NCBI RefSeq assembly: GCF_022387135.1
Contig: NZ_CP092462.1
Coordinates: 1,116,001-1,180,000, forward strand
Length of the DNA: 64,000 bases
From: Comamonas sp. B21-038
GTDB lineage: Bacteria > Pseudomonadota > Gammaproteobacteria > Burkholderiales > Burkholderiaceae_C
Reading direction: 5' to 3'
Part shown: piece after piece, positions 8,418-16,952 of the stretch
How positions within the stretch are numbered: position 1 is the first letter of the stretch
Layout of the letters: every line of letters starts with the position of its first letter
Made by a program: the position numbers and the translations under genes
The notes under the pieces: model-generated
Seen by the model: only the letters and a program-made list of their open reading frames with translations
Told to the model about the DNA's origin: nothing
The model's database searches: none

Positions 8418-10319
8418 TCAGCGCTGCTTGCGTGCGCGTCCGATGCCGGTAACGCCCAGGCAGGCGGCCAGCAGCATCAGCGCCCACATGGACAGCGATG
8501 GAACCGGGGTGGGCACGGGGACGGCCGTGATGGTGATGTCCCGGCTCGCCTTGCTCGTCAGGCCCGAGCCGCTGACCAACGACGTTCCGGCTTCGGTCGG
8601 CTTGCCTTCCACAGGGCAGGTCACCACCGCGCCTTCGGGGATCGCAGAGGGCGATGTCCAGCTGCTGGCAGCGGGTACCGCTGGCGTCACGATGGTGCAG
8701 GCGCCTTGGCGGATGCCCGCTGGCAGGCCCGAGACCGTGCAAGCCGCATCGGGCTGGTCGGCACTGCCCTGGTTGGTGCAGGTAAAGCTGCCCTTGTAGG
8801 GCGTGCCGATGGTGCCGGTGGCTGGCAAACCGCCCAGGTCGATGGCGATATCTGGGGCGCCCACGACCGTGATGTCCTTGGTCGCCAGGTTGTTGCGCAG
8901 ATCGCTGTCGTCCGCAGTGCCGGCCGTGCCCGTTGTGGTCGTGGTCTTCTTCACGTTGGCGGGTGTGCCCGCCACTTCACAGGTCACCACTTCGCCTTGC
9001 GCAATGCGGTTGCCTGCGCTCCAGGCGGTATTGCCGGGGCTCACGGTGCAGGCCTGCACGCTCAGGCCTTCTGGCAGTGGGCCGGTAGTGCAAACCGTGT
9101 CAGTCAGCGCATCGGCATTGCCCACGTTGCTGCAAGTGAAGCTGCCCTGGTAAGCCATGCCAACCGTCGCCGTAGCACCGATGCCGCTCAGGTCGATCGC
9201 CAGATCGGGTGCGGTGACCGTCATCGTGACCAACGAAGTCGCACACTTGGTCTGGTCAGGCGCCGCCAGGCACACCTGGTAGCTGAAGGTGTCGGTGCCG
9301 ACAAAACCCGGGGCAGGCGTATAGATGAACTGGCCAGGATGGGCGGGATCGGCCGCAATCGTGCCGCCGTGGGCAGACGACGCCTGTGGCGTCACCGAGC
9401 TGCCCGCTGGCGCATGGGGATCGTTGGCGGTCAGGTCCAATGGCGCAGAGGGCGTGTTGATGCGCGTGCTCGCGTTGTCGTCGGCGGTAGCCGGCGGATC
9501 GGCAAAAACATTCTTGATCTCGGTCGGCACCCAGCTGGGCGGCAGCCCGGTTTCTGCCGGCAGACCGGGCAGCTTTTCTGCCCGCACTGCAATGTTGTCC
9601 AGCTCAAAGCCCGCCCCCCAGAAACGGATCTTCTTGATCGTCGTGGAGCCGAATGCCGTGGTGTCCTTCAGCACATAGTTCAGATAGACATAGGGCTCAC
9701 CGTTGTTGCCCTCGATAAAGGGATTGCCGTTGTACTGGGCGCGGCTGTAGGTGGTGGTACCGTCCAATGCCTTCATCGTGCGGTTGGAGGGCGAATTCAA
9801 AAACGCCATCAGACCGTCGGTGGTCATCGCCGTCAGCACGTTGTCGTTCTCATCGAGCAACTCGACGTTGTTGCCGTTCGAGCCTGCCGACCACCAGAAA
9901 CCGACATAGCGCGCCGGGTTGGTCAACGTGACCGTGACACCTAACGGGTTGCCGGTCGTCCCTGCATTGAGGAAATTGGAACCCCCGCTGCCCACTGCCG
10001 TACCGGTGCCTGCGCCGCCATACACATTGGCAGCGGCCACATTGGTGTTGCCGCCGGTGCCCACCTGGTAGGTTCCGATGGCCCAGTTGCCGGACGTTTT
10101 CGCGCCCAGCGTCTCGCCGTTGAAGGTCTCGATGGTGTAGGACTCGCCATAAGTGTCTGACCACGGCAGCGCGCCCTCGGGCACGGCGGCGTTGAGGGCT
10201 GCGTTGCGAACGGGCTGGGAAATGTAGAGGGTCAATTCACTGGCTAGGGCATTGCTCAGGCCCAGCGCTGCAACGCAGGCCAGGGACGAAGCCTGGCAAA
10301 CTTTTCTGATAGAACGCAT
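8418..10319 (-). CDS. IPTL-CTERM surface protein with Ig/cadherin-like and paired Cys-rich modules
   Basis: 633-residue exported protein; signal peptide 1-27. The N-terminal beta-rich domain (about 28-250) has the look of a choice-of-anchor/PEP-CTERM-type ectodomain (RYVGFWWSAGSNGN, IRFWGAGFELDNIAV). A cadherin-like/VCBS-type module (LDLTANDPHAP, then DTFSYQVCL) follows at about 285-370. Two tandem copies of a Cys-containing module come next (APDLAIDLSGIGATATVGM and APDIAIDLGGLPATGTIGT), each with SFTC and a VTC motif. The tail PVPSLSMWALMLLAACLGV with basic end RARKQR is the best match here to the classic IPTL-CTERM pattern. No Shine-Dalgarno is obvious; the start is chosen for the signal peptide. 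Confidence 0.9.
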   Translation of the reverse strand: MRSIRKVCQASSLACVAALGLSNALASELTLYISQPVRNAALNAAVPEGALPWSDTYGESYTIETFNGETLGAKTSGNWAIGTYQVGTGGNTNVAAANVYGGAGTGTAVGSGGSNFLNAGTTGNPLGVTVTLTNPARYVGFWWSAGSNGNNVELLDENDNVLTAMTTDGLMAFLNSPSNRTMKALDGTTTYSRAQYNGNPFIEGNNGEPYVYLNYVLKDTTAFGSTTIKKIRFWGAGFELDNIAVRAEKLPGLPAETGLPPSWVPTEIKNVFADPPATADDNASTRINTPSAPLDLTANDPHAPAGSSVTPQASSAHGGTIAADPAHPGQFIYTPAPGFVGTDTFSYQVCLAAPDQTKCATSLVTMTVTAPDLAIDLSGIGATATVGMAYQGSFTCSNVGNADALTDTVCTTGPLPEGLSVQACTVSPGNTAWSAGNRIAQGEVVTCEVAGTPANVKKTTTTTGTAGTADDSDLRNNLATKDITVVGAPDIAIDLGGLPATGTIGTPYKGSFTCTNQGSADQPDAACTVSGLPAGIRQGACTIVTPAVPAASSWTSPSAIPEGAVVTCPVEGKPTEAGTSLVSGSGLTSKASRDITITAVPVPTPVPSLSMWALMLLAACLGVTGIGRARKQR

Positions 10320-10375
10320 AAATTATTAAAAAGAGAGCACCCGGTGCTGATCGTTTATGTGTATCGATGTGGGCG

Positions 10376-10408
10376 AAAAAAACCCGCTCGCGCCGAGGCA
10401 GGCGAGCG
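10376..10408 (-). terminator. Orphan rho-independent terminator
   Basis: CGCTCGC / GCGAGCG stem followed on the minus strand by GGG and seven T. There is no minus-strand gene within 1.3 kb upstream, so it may end a small RNA or a divergent transcript. Confidence 0.6.
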
Positions 10409-10578
10409 ATCGTCAATAGGGTGCCTAAGGGGTGGGGTGGCCGAACCAGCGGGGCGCCGGATCCGGTTAAAAGCGGCATCACCAACACGGGGCTGGCGGG
10501 CGCCAGCGGCTATGCGCGAAGGGTGAGGCCCATCGAAAAAAGCAATTTTAAAACAAAAATCACATTTAATGACAAAAT

Positions 10579-10594
10579 TTACACAAAGGTGTAA
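10579..10594. promoter_or_regulatory. Palindromic operator-like site
   Basis: TTACAC-AAAG-GTGTAA, a perfect 6-4-6 inverted repeat in AT-rich DNA, abutting a possible GTG start at 10596. Likely a regulator binding site; the regulator is unknown. Confidence 0.45.
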
Positions 10595-10595
10595 G

Positions 10596-10700
10596 GTGGA
10601 CGCCCGCACCCACCAACACCATGCCGCTTCCCGATCCAGCCTGCGCGAACTGGCCATCCATCTGCTGGCGCAGGCTGAAGCCAAGGGAGCACAGGCATGA
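10596..10700 (+). CDS. Possible 34-aa ORF
   Basis: GTG-started frame directly after the palindrome. The C-terminal part SLRELAIHLLAQAEAKGAQA looks like an amphipathic helix and composition is genome-like. Its TGA overlaps the ATG of the next ORF (ATGA), suggesting translational coupling. There is no family match and it could be chance. Confidence 0.25.
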   Translation: MDARTHQHHAASRSSLRELAIHLLAQAEAKGAQA

Positions 10701-10783
10701 CCAAAAACGCCCAGCCGCTGCATGCAGACCTGGCTAAGCCATGCCATTTCTGCCGTGCTACAGTCATGGCGCTGCGCCGGTAA
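10697..10783 (+). CDS. Possible 28-aa ORF with CxxC-like pair
   Basis: ATG 10697 overlaps the preceding TGA. The peptide contains KPCHFCRATVMALRR, a CHFC pair near a basic end. Followed by a small CTGCGC / GCGCAG hairpin. Too short for certainty. Confidence 0.22.
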   Translation: MTKNAQPLHADLAKPCHFCRATVMALRR

Positions 10784-10882
10784 AGCGCAGCCGGGATTGG
10801 TCTCCCGTTGAATCCTCTGCGACGTAAGCCGTGGTCTCTGTTTCGCAGCGTCTGCGGCTTTCCGAACAACCTGGAATCCCTC

Positions 10883-11041
10883 ATGACTCAGTCCTTCCCC
10901 GCGCGCATCTCTGCGCCCACCTCCCCCCTAGGCGGACCCGCCCATATCCAGCTGACTGCCGACGCGCACCACGCGCGGAACTTGGCTGTACGCCCACTGC
11001 CTGCACGCCGCAACCTGTGGCTGATGGAGGCGTCCTCATGA
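10883..11041 (+). CDS. Possible 52-aa ORF coupled to the next gene
   Basis: ATG 10883 follows GGAATCCCTC, a modest ribosome site. The peptide has no recognisable domain and ends LWLMEASS. Its stop TGA at 11039-11041 overlaps the ATG at 11038, the common ATGA coupling arrangement. It may be a leader that feeds ribosomes to the next gene rather than a functional product. Confidence 0.4.
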   Translation: MTQSFPARISAPTSPLGGPAHIQLTADAHHARNLAVRPLPARRNLWLMEASS

Positions 11042-11433
11042 ACAGCGCGACCAAAACCGCCGCATGTGCGGATGCCAGCTCGGATACCTTCCGCATGGAT
11101 GCGGCGCATGCCGAAGCCCTCCAGGCCATCGCAGACCAGGGCGAGCCGCCTTTGGACATTCACGACATTTGCAGGCGCCGCAGGGCCTGCGGCTTGACGG
11201 AAGACCTGGCACTGACCGAGTGCGAAGCCCAAGCGATCAACACGCGCTTGTATGGCATGAGTGCGATATCGGCGCTGCTGGTGGGCGCCGATGAGGAGGG
11301 CGCATTCAAGCTGAGCCGGTGGCTGCAAGGGGGTCTGCACAGCGCTTTGTATGCCTTGACCGAGGATGCCCAGGCGGTGCTGCACCGTGCCCATGAGAAA
11401 GCTGCCCAAGCGCACAAAGGCAGCGCAGCATAA
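11038..11433 (+). CDS. Hypothetical protein, 131 aa
   Basis: Start ATG 11038 overlaps the stop of the 52-aa ORF. The protein is mostly helical, with a basic patch (CRRRRACGL) near residue 45 and a C-terminal helix rich in Ala/His/Lys. No signal peptide or membrane segment. I do not recognise a family. Genome-typical composition and coupling to an upstream ORF support it being a real gene. Confidence 0.6.
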   Translation: MNSATKTAACADASSDTFRMDAAHAEALQAIADQGEPPLDIHDICRRRRACGLTEDLALTECEAQAINTRLYGMSAISALLVGADEEGAFKLSRWLQGGLHSALYALTEDAQAVLHRAHEKAAQAHKGSAA

Positions 11434-11465
11434 ATCACAGCGCTGGGGATGCGCTGCCGGCCCCT

Positions 11466-11539
11466 CGCCAAGCGGCACGGATGCGGATCGCCTGAGCACG
11501 CGTTCAGACCACGGCAGGGAGTTTTGCAGAGGGTCCTTA
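11466..11539 (+). repeat. Dispersed intergenic repeat, copy A
   Basis: About 74 bp, largely identical to 47359-47431, including GCGGATCGCC and the invariant core CGTTCAGACCACGGC. It lies just after the end of the 131-aa gene, on the plus strand. A weaker third copy may lie at 35361-35410. Confidence 0.7.
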
Positions 11540-11549
11540 ACACCCAGGC

Positions 11550-11735
11550 ATGGGCTGCCAAGTGGCCGATAACGCCGAGCCACACCGCTCTACATCCCCC
11601 AACGGAGCCGAGCTCTTTATGGTGGATGGAGGCGAGGCTGACTGGCCCTTGCGCAGTCTGCTGGATGCTGCCAAGCACGGGGCGGACCATGGCTTGCTGG
11701 TCAACAGCGAACTGCGCGCCTGGCGCATGCGCTGA
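11550..11735 (+). CDS. Possible small hypothetical protein
   Basis: 61-codon frame; an inner ATG (MVDGGEADWPL) gives a plausible compact peptide ending in LRAWRMR. It runs in line with the 131-aa gene and convergent with the nucleotidyltransferase. No clear ribosome site and no known family; chance is possible. Confidence 0.28.
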   Translation: MGCQVADNAEPHRSTSPNGAELFMVDGGEADWPLRSLLDAAKHGADHGLLVNSELRAWRMR

Positions 11736-11756
11736 GCCAGGCGGCTGCAGGTCAGA

Positions 11757-12557
11757 TCAGGCAGAAGCAGGTGCTTGCGCCTGCCCTTGCATCCACGCGA
11801 TGAAGGCCTCCAACTGCGCATTGAAGTCCTCCGCCGATGCGGTCGGCGCCTCGGCCTGCCGCAAAAAGAACGCGGCCCGCTCGGCCATGGCCGGAAAGCG
11901 CTCCGAGAAATACCGCACATAGTCCTCCAGCGACCGCGGCCAGCCGCCACCCTCTGCAGGGCGCAGCACGTTGGTGGCGCGGACCAGTTTTCTGGCAGCT
12001 TCCTTTTGCAGCCGCCGGAGGGTCGCCAGCTCCTGCGCGGCAGCGATGCTGGCGATGTAGCCTTGGAGTACCTGCACATAGTCGCCATTGACGGCCCGGG
12101 CCACTGCAGCAGATGGCGTAAAAGCCGCAAACTGCAGGCCCAGATCCGCGCCATGGATGCAGCGGCATTCATGCTTGAGCCAGTAGCCCCAGCTATACAA
12201 ATGGGCGGGATTGCGTATATCGGCCAGCACGCCGATATCGAAATCGACCTTGCTCACCTCCGGGTGGCGCGCTTGCAGCGCCAGACGTTGCTGCTCCAGC
12301 AAAGCCGCCTCGTCGGCTGCCAGCGGCCGGGTCAACACCAAGGTCAGATCCAAGTCTGAGACGCCAGGCCTGGCCTGCGCCCGGGCCACGCTGCCGTAGA
12401 GGTAGACGCTGTGCAGCAATGGACCCAGCGCCTGCTGCAGGCTGGCCAGCGCATCCTCTACCAATGCTACAAACGCCGGCTGCAGCGGGCGGGAGAGGAG
12501 CAGGTCAATCGTCGTGGTGCAGGAGCTGTCAGGTGCGCGGGTCATGCGGGGCAGCAT
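11757..12557 (-). CDS. Nucleotidyltransferase-domain protein (aminoglycoside-type fold)
   Basis: 266 residues. The pol-beta nucleotidyltransferase signature is clear: LYGSVARAQARPGVSDLDL at about residues 53-71 gives GS plus the D-x-D metal pair, with a third acidic residue likely in KVDFDIGV near residue 104. The C-terminal half is a helical domain like that of stand-alone NMP-transferases. It could adenylylate a small molecule or a protein; resistance activity cannot be claimed. The start could also be the ATG 12 nt inside (MTRAP). The gene ends 25 bp from the stop of the adjacent receptor gene but is read separately. Confidence 0.8.
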   Translation of the reverse strand: MLPRMTRAPDSSCTTTIDLLLSRPLQPAFVALVEDALASLQQALGPLLHSVYLYGSVARAQARPGVSDLDLTLVLTRPLAADEAALLEQQRLALQARHPEVSKVDFDIGVLADIRNPAHLYSWGYWLKHECRCIHGADLGLQFAAFTPSAAVARAVNGDYVQVLQGYIASIAAAQELATLRRLQKEAARKLVRATNVLRPAEGGGWPRSLEDYVRYFSERFPAMAERAAFFLRQAEAPTASAEDFNAQLEAFIAWMQGQAQAPASA

Positions 12558-12582
12558 AGCGCAGACCGCCTATCCGCCAGCC

Positions 12583-15165
12583 TCAGAACTGGTATCGCGC
12601 AGTCAGCATCACATGGCGCGGCTCGCCATAGACATTGCTGGGGAACGTCGCCGTGCCGGACAAGGCGTTGTAGTAGGTCTTGTCAAACAGGTTGTTGATG
12701 TTCAGGCGCAGGTCCAGCTGTGGCGTGGCCTGCCAGCCAATCACCAGGTCGGCAATGGCATAGGCATGCTGGCGGATGTTAAAGGGCACGCCGCTGGTGG
12801 TGCCCTGGTTGTAGATGCCGCCCTGGCGGTAGACCGTGCCGCCAATGCGCCAGCCCTGCAGCGCGCCGGGCAGTCGGTACATGGTCGAGAGCTTGAACAA
12901 ATGCCGGGGCGTGTCGGTATCAAACAGCGCGCCCACATTGGCGGCATTGGCATCCTTGCGGTAGCGCGCAATGGCCACGGTGTAGCCGGCGCCCAGCTGC
13001 CAGTCCGGCGTGAGTGCGCCTTGCAGCTCCAGCTCCACGCCCTGGCTGCGCACCTCGCCAGCAGCGGCGTAGCAGGTGGTGGCGGGGTAGCTGGCGCACT
13101 GGGTCTGGTCGCTGGCGCGGTAGGCGCGGTTTTGCTGGTCCATGCGGAAGACGCTGGCCGACGCATTCAGGCTGCCGTTGAAGTACTCGCCCTTGATGCC
13201 CAGCTCATAGTTGCGGCCCACCACCGGGCTCAGCAGCTGGTTGTTCGCATCCAGGTAGTTCTGCGGCTTGAAGATATCGGTGTAGCTGGCGTACAGCGCA
13301 TGCTGGTCGTTCAGGTCGTAGACCAGGCCGGCGTACTTGCTCAGGCGGTGTTCGATCTCGTAACGGTTGTGGGCGCTGACGGATGGCATGTTGGCGGCAA
13401 AGTTCGGGTAGGTGTTGACGGTGTCCCGGTAGTCAAACCAGTCCACCCGGCCACCGACGATGAGCTTGAGGCGGTCGGCCAGGTTCAGCCGCGTGGTCGC
13501 ATACAGGCTTTGCTGGGTGATCTTGGCGTCCATCCAGTCGCGCAGCGGAATCTGCGGGTCGGCCACGGCGCCGGGGTTGAAGTGGCGCAGATCGAGGTTG
13601 CTGTTGAGCACCAGGCCTTGGCGGCTATTGCCATCAAAGTCGATATGGCGGTAGCTGGCGCCCAGCACGAGCTCATGCTTGCGGCCCAGCAGCGCAAACG
13701 GGCCGTTGGCATACAGGTTGATGCTCGATTGCTTTTCCTGGTGCGCATTGCGCGCGCCCAGCTGGCTGTAGAGGCCGGTGGTGAGGTTGTGGCTCAGGTA
13801 GTGGCCTTGCATGTCCATCTCGGCCTGTGCGTAGTAGGCTGACAGCTGCAGGCGCCAGTCATTGTCAAAGCGGTGGTCCAGACCGAGGAACGCCGAGTTC
13901 GTGGTTTTGTCCCAGTGCTCCCAGTCATTGGCGTACGAGGTGGAGCGGGGCAGGCCCAGGTCGCTGCCATCGCTGGCCACCGGCAGGCCGGTAAAGCCGT
14001 TGCCATGCAGCTTGCTCTCCTGGTGCAGCGCGCTCAGGGTCAAGGTGGTGCGGGCCGTCAGGTCCTTCTCCACAATGCCGTACAAGGTCTGGCCCTGGCT
14101 GCTTTCGCCGCGCTTGTAGCTGCCGTAGTCCTGCGTGGCCGCCACCAGCCGGCCGCGCAGGCTGCCGTCGTCCGACAGGGGCCCAGCGGCATCGAGCTCG
14201 GCGCGGTAACGGTCCCAGCTGCCGGCGCTGACGCTGGCCGATATCTGCCGCTCCCGGGTGGGCCGCTTGCGCACCAGGTTGATCGCGGCTGACGGGTTGC
14301 CTGCCCCCTGCGACAGCCCGGTGGCGCCGCGCACGATCTCCACCCGGTCGTAAATCGCCATGTCGGTGGCCAGCAGGTCCTGCGACAGGTTGGAGCTGTC
14401 CAGGCTCACCGGCAGGCCGTCGTACATGATGTTGTCCACATACATGCCGCGCGCAAAGAACGACGCGCGCTCGGGCCCAAAGCGCCGGTAGGTCAGGCCG
14501 GGCGCCGTCTGCACCACATCATTGACCGTTGCCAGCCCCTGGTCCTGGATGCGCTCGCGGGTGACCACGGTCACCGCCTGCGGCGTCTCGCGCATCGACA
14601 GGTCCAGGCGCGTTGCCGTGCGCATGCTGCCTGTCGTGTACGACTGCGTACCCTCGGTGCGGCCATCGCTGCTGCCCAGCCCCGGGGCCGTGCTGGTCAC
14701 GGTGATCTGCGGCAAGGTGTAGCTGGCAGTTGCATCGGCGCTGGTGGCAGCCGCTGGCGCGCTTGCCGTGCTGCTGGCCCGCAGCACATAGGCGCCATTG
14801 TCCAGCTGCACCGCCTGCAGGCCCGTGCCCGCCAGCAGCCGCGCCAGCGCCTCGGCCACCGTGTGGCGGCCGCTCAGGCCTGCGGTCTGTTTGCCATCGC
14901 TTTGCGCTGCGGTAAAGCTCAGCATCGTGTTGGTGCTGCTGGCCAGCTGGCGCAGCGCAGGGGCCAAGGGGCCGGCGGGGATGCGCAGCTCGGCGGTGGC
15001 CGTGGCGGCGGTGTTGCTGTCTGTAGGGGCGTTCGCTGTGCTGGGCTGCGCGCTCGCCAGGCTGGGCGCGCCAGCGCTCAAGCCCAATGCCAGCGCCAGG
15101 CAGGCGAGGGCGATCGGGGTGGGGTGGGGGCGCCCTGCATGGCGGGCGGATGGCAATGTCGGCAT
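12583..15165 (-). CDS. STN-domain TonB-dependent siderophore receptor
   Basis: 860-residue outer-membrane receptor. ATG 15165 is preceded by AGAGGA at proper spacing; the longer frame to 15207 is not needed. Signal peptide about 1-40. An STN/secretin-like signalling domain at about 60-115 (IPAGPLAPALRQLASSTNTM ... LAGTGLQAV) can pass ligand binding to a FecR partner. The plug follows (DVVQTAPGL, then VEIVRGATGLSQGAGNPSA) and a 22-strand-type barrel ending in the terminal Phe (TARYQF), the usual BamA recognition residue. Located downstream of its own sigma factor and FecR genes, it completes a FecI-FecR-FecA-type surface-signalling unit. Confidence 0.95.
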   Translation of the reverse strand: MPTLPSARHAGRPHPTPIALACLALALGLSAGAPSLASAQPSTANAPTDSNTAATATAELRIPAGPLAPALRQLASSTNTMLSFTAAQSDGKQTAGLSGRHTVAEALARLLAGTGLQAVQLDNGAYVLRASSTASAPAAATSADATASYTLPQITVTSTAPGLGSSDGRTEGTQSYTTGSMRTATRLDLSMRETPQAVTVVTRERIQDQGLATVNDVVQTAPGLTYRRFGPERASFFARGMYVDNIMYDGLPVSLDSSNLSQDLLATDMAIYDRVEIVRGATGLSQGAGNPSAAINLVRKRPTRERQISASVSAGSWDRYRAELDAAGPLSDDGSLRGRLVAATQDYGSYKRGESSQGQTLYGIVEKDLTARTTLTLSALHQESKLHGNGFTGLPVASDGSDLGLPRSTSYANDWEHWDKTTNSAFLGLDHRFDNDWRLQLSAYYAQAEMDMQGHYLSHNLTTGLYSQLGARNAHQEKQSSINLYANGPFALLGRKHELVLGASYRHIDFDGNSRQGLVLNSNLDLRHFNPGAVADPQIPLRDWMDAKITQQSLYATTRLNLADRLKLIVGGRVDWFDYRDTVNTYPNFAANMPSVSAHNRYEIEHRLSKYAGLVYDLNDQHALYASYTDIFKPQNYLDANNQLLSPVVGRNYELGIKGEYFNGSLNASASVFRMDQQNRAYRASDQTQCASYPATTCYAAAGEVRSQGVELELQGALTPDWQLGAGYTVAIARYRKDANAANVGALFDTDTPRHLFKLSTMYRLPGALQGWRIGGTVYRQGGIYNQGTTSGVPFNIRQHAYAIADLVIGWQATPQLDLRLNINNLFDKTYYNALSGTATFPSNVYGEPRHVMLTARYQF

Positions 15166-15262
15166 GTGGTTCCTCTGGGCGGGCCTGGGCAAATGCAGGT
15201 CCCTCATCAGCTAGGTGCCGCAAGCCAGCGAATCGGGCAGGGTGGAGCGCAAATATTTTTTC

Positions 15263-16282
15263 TCAAGCGGGCGCGTTGGCCGGCAGCACCGTCACCCAGT
15301 AACGGCTGCGCGTGCGCACCTGCACCGGCAGCACGCTGGGCAGGGTGGACAGAATGCGGTCGGTATCGCCCAGCGGAAACACCCCCGACAGCCGCAGCCC
15401 CGCCACCTGCGGATCGGCCCGCAGCACGCCCGGCCGGTAGCGGCCCAGCTCCGCCAGAAAGTCGTCCAGGCGCTGTGCATCGGCCATCAGCTGGCCCCGC
15501 GTCCAGGCCTGCGTTTGCGCATCTACCGCGCTGGGTGCATCGATGGCGCTGTGGCTGAACCGGGTTTGCGTGCCGGCCTGCAGCAAGCGCGTGCTGCCCG
15601 CACCATCGCGGCAGCGGATCTCTACCGCGCTCTCAAGCACCGCCACCTCCGTGTGCGCTGCCTGTTGGCGCACGGTAAACCGGGTGCCAAGCGCGCGGAT
15701 GCTGCCCTGCGCCGTCTCCACCAGCAGCGGGCGCGGATCGGCGGGAGCGCCCAGCGCATGGGCGGTCGTCACCATGATCTCCCCGGCCACCAGCACCAAG
15801 CGGCGCTCTGTTGCGTCAAAGCGCAGGTTCAGCGCGCTGCCGGTGTTCAGCAGCAGTTGTGTGCCATCGTCCAGCGCCAGGCGGCGCTGCTCGCCGGTGG
15901 CGCTGCGGTAATCGGCCACCTGGCGCTGCCAGGCCGTGGTGCGCGATGCCAGCACGCCCGCACCGGTCGCCAGCCCGCCCCACAGCAGCAGCCGCGTGGC
16001 ACGCCGGCGCGCGTCCGATACCGGCTTGCGCGCGCCCCGGGCCGTCAGCGCGGTGTAGGCCGGGTGCGGGCCCAAGGCCTGCATGCGGCCGGTCACGGCT
16101 TCGATATGCTGCCAGGCCGCCTCATGGTCGGCATGGGCCTGGCGCCAGGCGGTCCACTGCTGCTGCTCTTCAGCGCCGGCATCACCGGACATCAACACCG
16201 TCAGCCAATCGGCAGCGGCATCGGCCGTGGCCCGGCTGATCACGCGGCCGCCGGGCAGGGTTACGGTGGGGGAGGCAGGCAT
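15263..16282 (-). CDS. FecR-type anti-sigma / sigma regulator
   Basis: 339 residues from ATG 16282, 4 bp after the sigma-factor stop; a longer frame upstream overlaps the sigma gene and is unlikely. Residues about 18-60 form the DUF4880 cytoplasmic domain (AADWLTVLMSG, AWQHIEAV). A membrane segment follows at about 98-115 after RRRATR. The periplasmic FecR domain spans about 130-230 (ATGEQQRLALDDGTQLLLNT, ALGTRFTVRQ). A DUF4974-like domain closes the protein. FecR binds the receptor's STN domain and hands the signal to the sigma factor. The 97-bp gap to the receptor gene should contain the sigma-dependent receptor promoter. Confidence 0.93.
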   Translation of the reverse strand: MPASPTVTLPGGRVISRATADAAADWLTVLMSGDAGAEEQQQWTAWRQAHADHEAAWQHIEAVTGRMQALGPHPAYTALTARGARKPVSDARRRATRLLLWGGLATGAGVLASRTTAWQRQVADYRSATGEQRRLALDDGTQLLLNTGSALNLRFDATERRLVLVAGEIMVTTAHALGAPADPRPLLVETAQGSIRALGTRFTVRQQAAHTEVAVLESAVEIRCRDGAGSTRLLQAGTQTRFSHSAIDAPSAVDAQTQAWTRGQLMADAQRLDDFLAELGRYRPGVLRADPQVAGLRLSGVFPLGDTDRILSTLPSVLPVQVRTRSRYWVTVLPANAPA

Positions 16283-16286
16283 GCAG

Positions 16287-16799
16287 CTACAGCGCGATCG
16301 CAAACAGGCATTCGCGGTTGGCCCGGGCCAGGTACTGCTTGACCGAGCTGGCGGACACCGCCAGCTTGCCGGCAATCTCGGCATAGCTCAGCCCGGCCAG
16401 GTGGGCCAGCAAAAAGGCCTCGCGCACCTTGGGGGGCAGGCCGTCCAGCACCCGGTCTATCTCCTGCAGGCTTTGCACTGCAATCAGCTGGGTCTCGGGC
16501 GACGGGGCCAGCGCTTCGGGCAGGCAGGCCAGCGCTTCCAGGTAGGCGCGCTCCAGCAGCTGGCGGCGGTGGCGGTGGGCCACCAGCCGCTTGGCAATGG
16601 TCGCCAGAAAAGGCCGGGGCTCGCGGATCGCTTCGCGGGGGGTGGCGCTGCACAGCAGGCTGACAAAGGTGTCCTGCGCCAGATCGGCCGCTGCAAAGCT
16701 GTCGCCCAGACGCCTGCGCAGCCACTGCTGCAGCCAGGAGCTGTGCGCGGCATAGAGGCCGCTCAAGTCATCGTCGATGGAGAGATCCGGGGAGGGCAT
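16287..16799 (-). CDS. ECF sigma factor, FecI-like
   Basis: 170 residues from ATG 16799. Region 2 at about 15-80 contains DLAQDTFVSLL, the core-binding helix of FecI-type sigmas, and region 4 at about 115-165 contains LAGLSYAEIAGKLAVSASSV, the -35-recognising HTH. It is first in a three-gene sigma-FecR-receptor set. A Fur-like site just upstream suggests iron repression, so the whole uptake route would need both low iron and ligand. An upstream TTG would add eight residues, but it overlaps a probable -35 element (TTGACA). Confidence 0.93.
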   Translation of the reverse strand: MPSPDLSIDDDLSGLYAAHSSWLQQWLRRRLGDSFAAADLAQDTFVSLLCSATPREAIREPRPFLATIAKRLVAHRHRRQLLERAYLEALACLPEALAPSPETQLIAVQSLQEIDRVLDGLPPKVREAFLLAHLAGLSYAEIAGKLAVSASSVKQYLARANRECLFAIAL

Positions 16800-16824
16800 G
16801 CGCGCAGCACCAAGCAATGTCAAA

Positions 16825-16839
16825 TGAGAATTAATCGCA
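16825..16839. promoter_or_regulatory. Probable Fur box upstream of sigma gene
   Basis: TGAGAAT-T-AATCGCA: the left half matches the Fur consensus exactly, the right half partly (4 of 7). Position about 25 nt upstream of the sigma ATG fits. Weaker than the sites at 2021 and 49030. Confidence 0.5.
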
Positions 16840-16906
16840 TTTTATGCCGCTCTGCAAGGCAGCGTGCGGCACAGGGCCAAGCAAGCGCCGCGCCCCACCA
16901 ACGACA

Positions 16907-16926
16907 ACGCCACCCGAAGGTGGCGT
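16907..16926. terminator. Hairpin closing the response-regulator gene
   Basis: ACGCCACC-CGAA-GGTGGCGT, perfect 8-bp stem with a CGAA tetraloop, about 27 nt past the stop of the 16953-17585 gene; only a weak U-tract follows. Confidence 0.6.
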
Positions 16927-16952
16927 GTGTTGGAACGGGGTGGGGAAGGCGA

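Larger units (their letters stand above)
10320..10882. other. Intergenic region with orphan terminator, palindrome and small ORFs
   Basis: 560 bp with no standard-length gene. It holds a minus-directed terminator at 10376-10408 that closes no visible gene, an AT-rich stretch at 10530-10595, a 6-4-6 palindrome, and two short overlapping plus-strand ORFs (10596-10783). A minus-strand small RNA starting in the AT-rich part and ending at the terminator is possible. Confidence 0.4.

Noticed and set aside
12514..13842. 442-codon plus-strand frame
   Set aside because: Antisense shadow of the STN receptor gene; no start context or family features.
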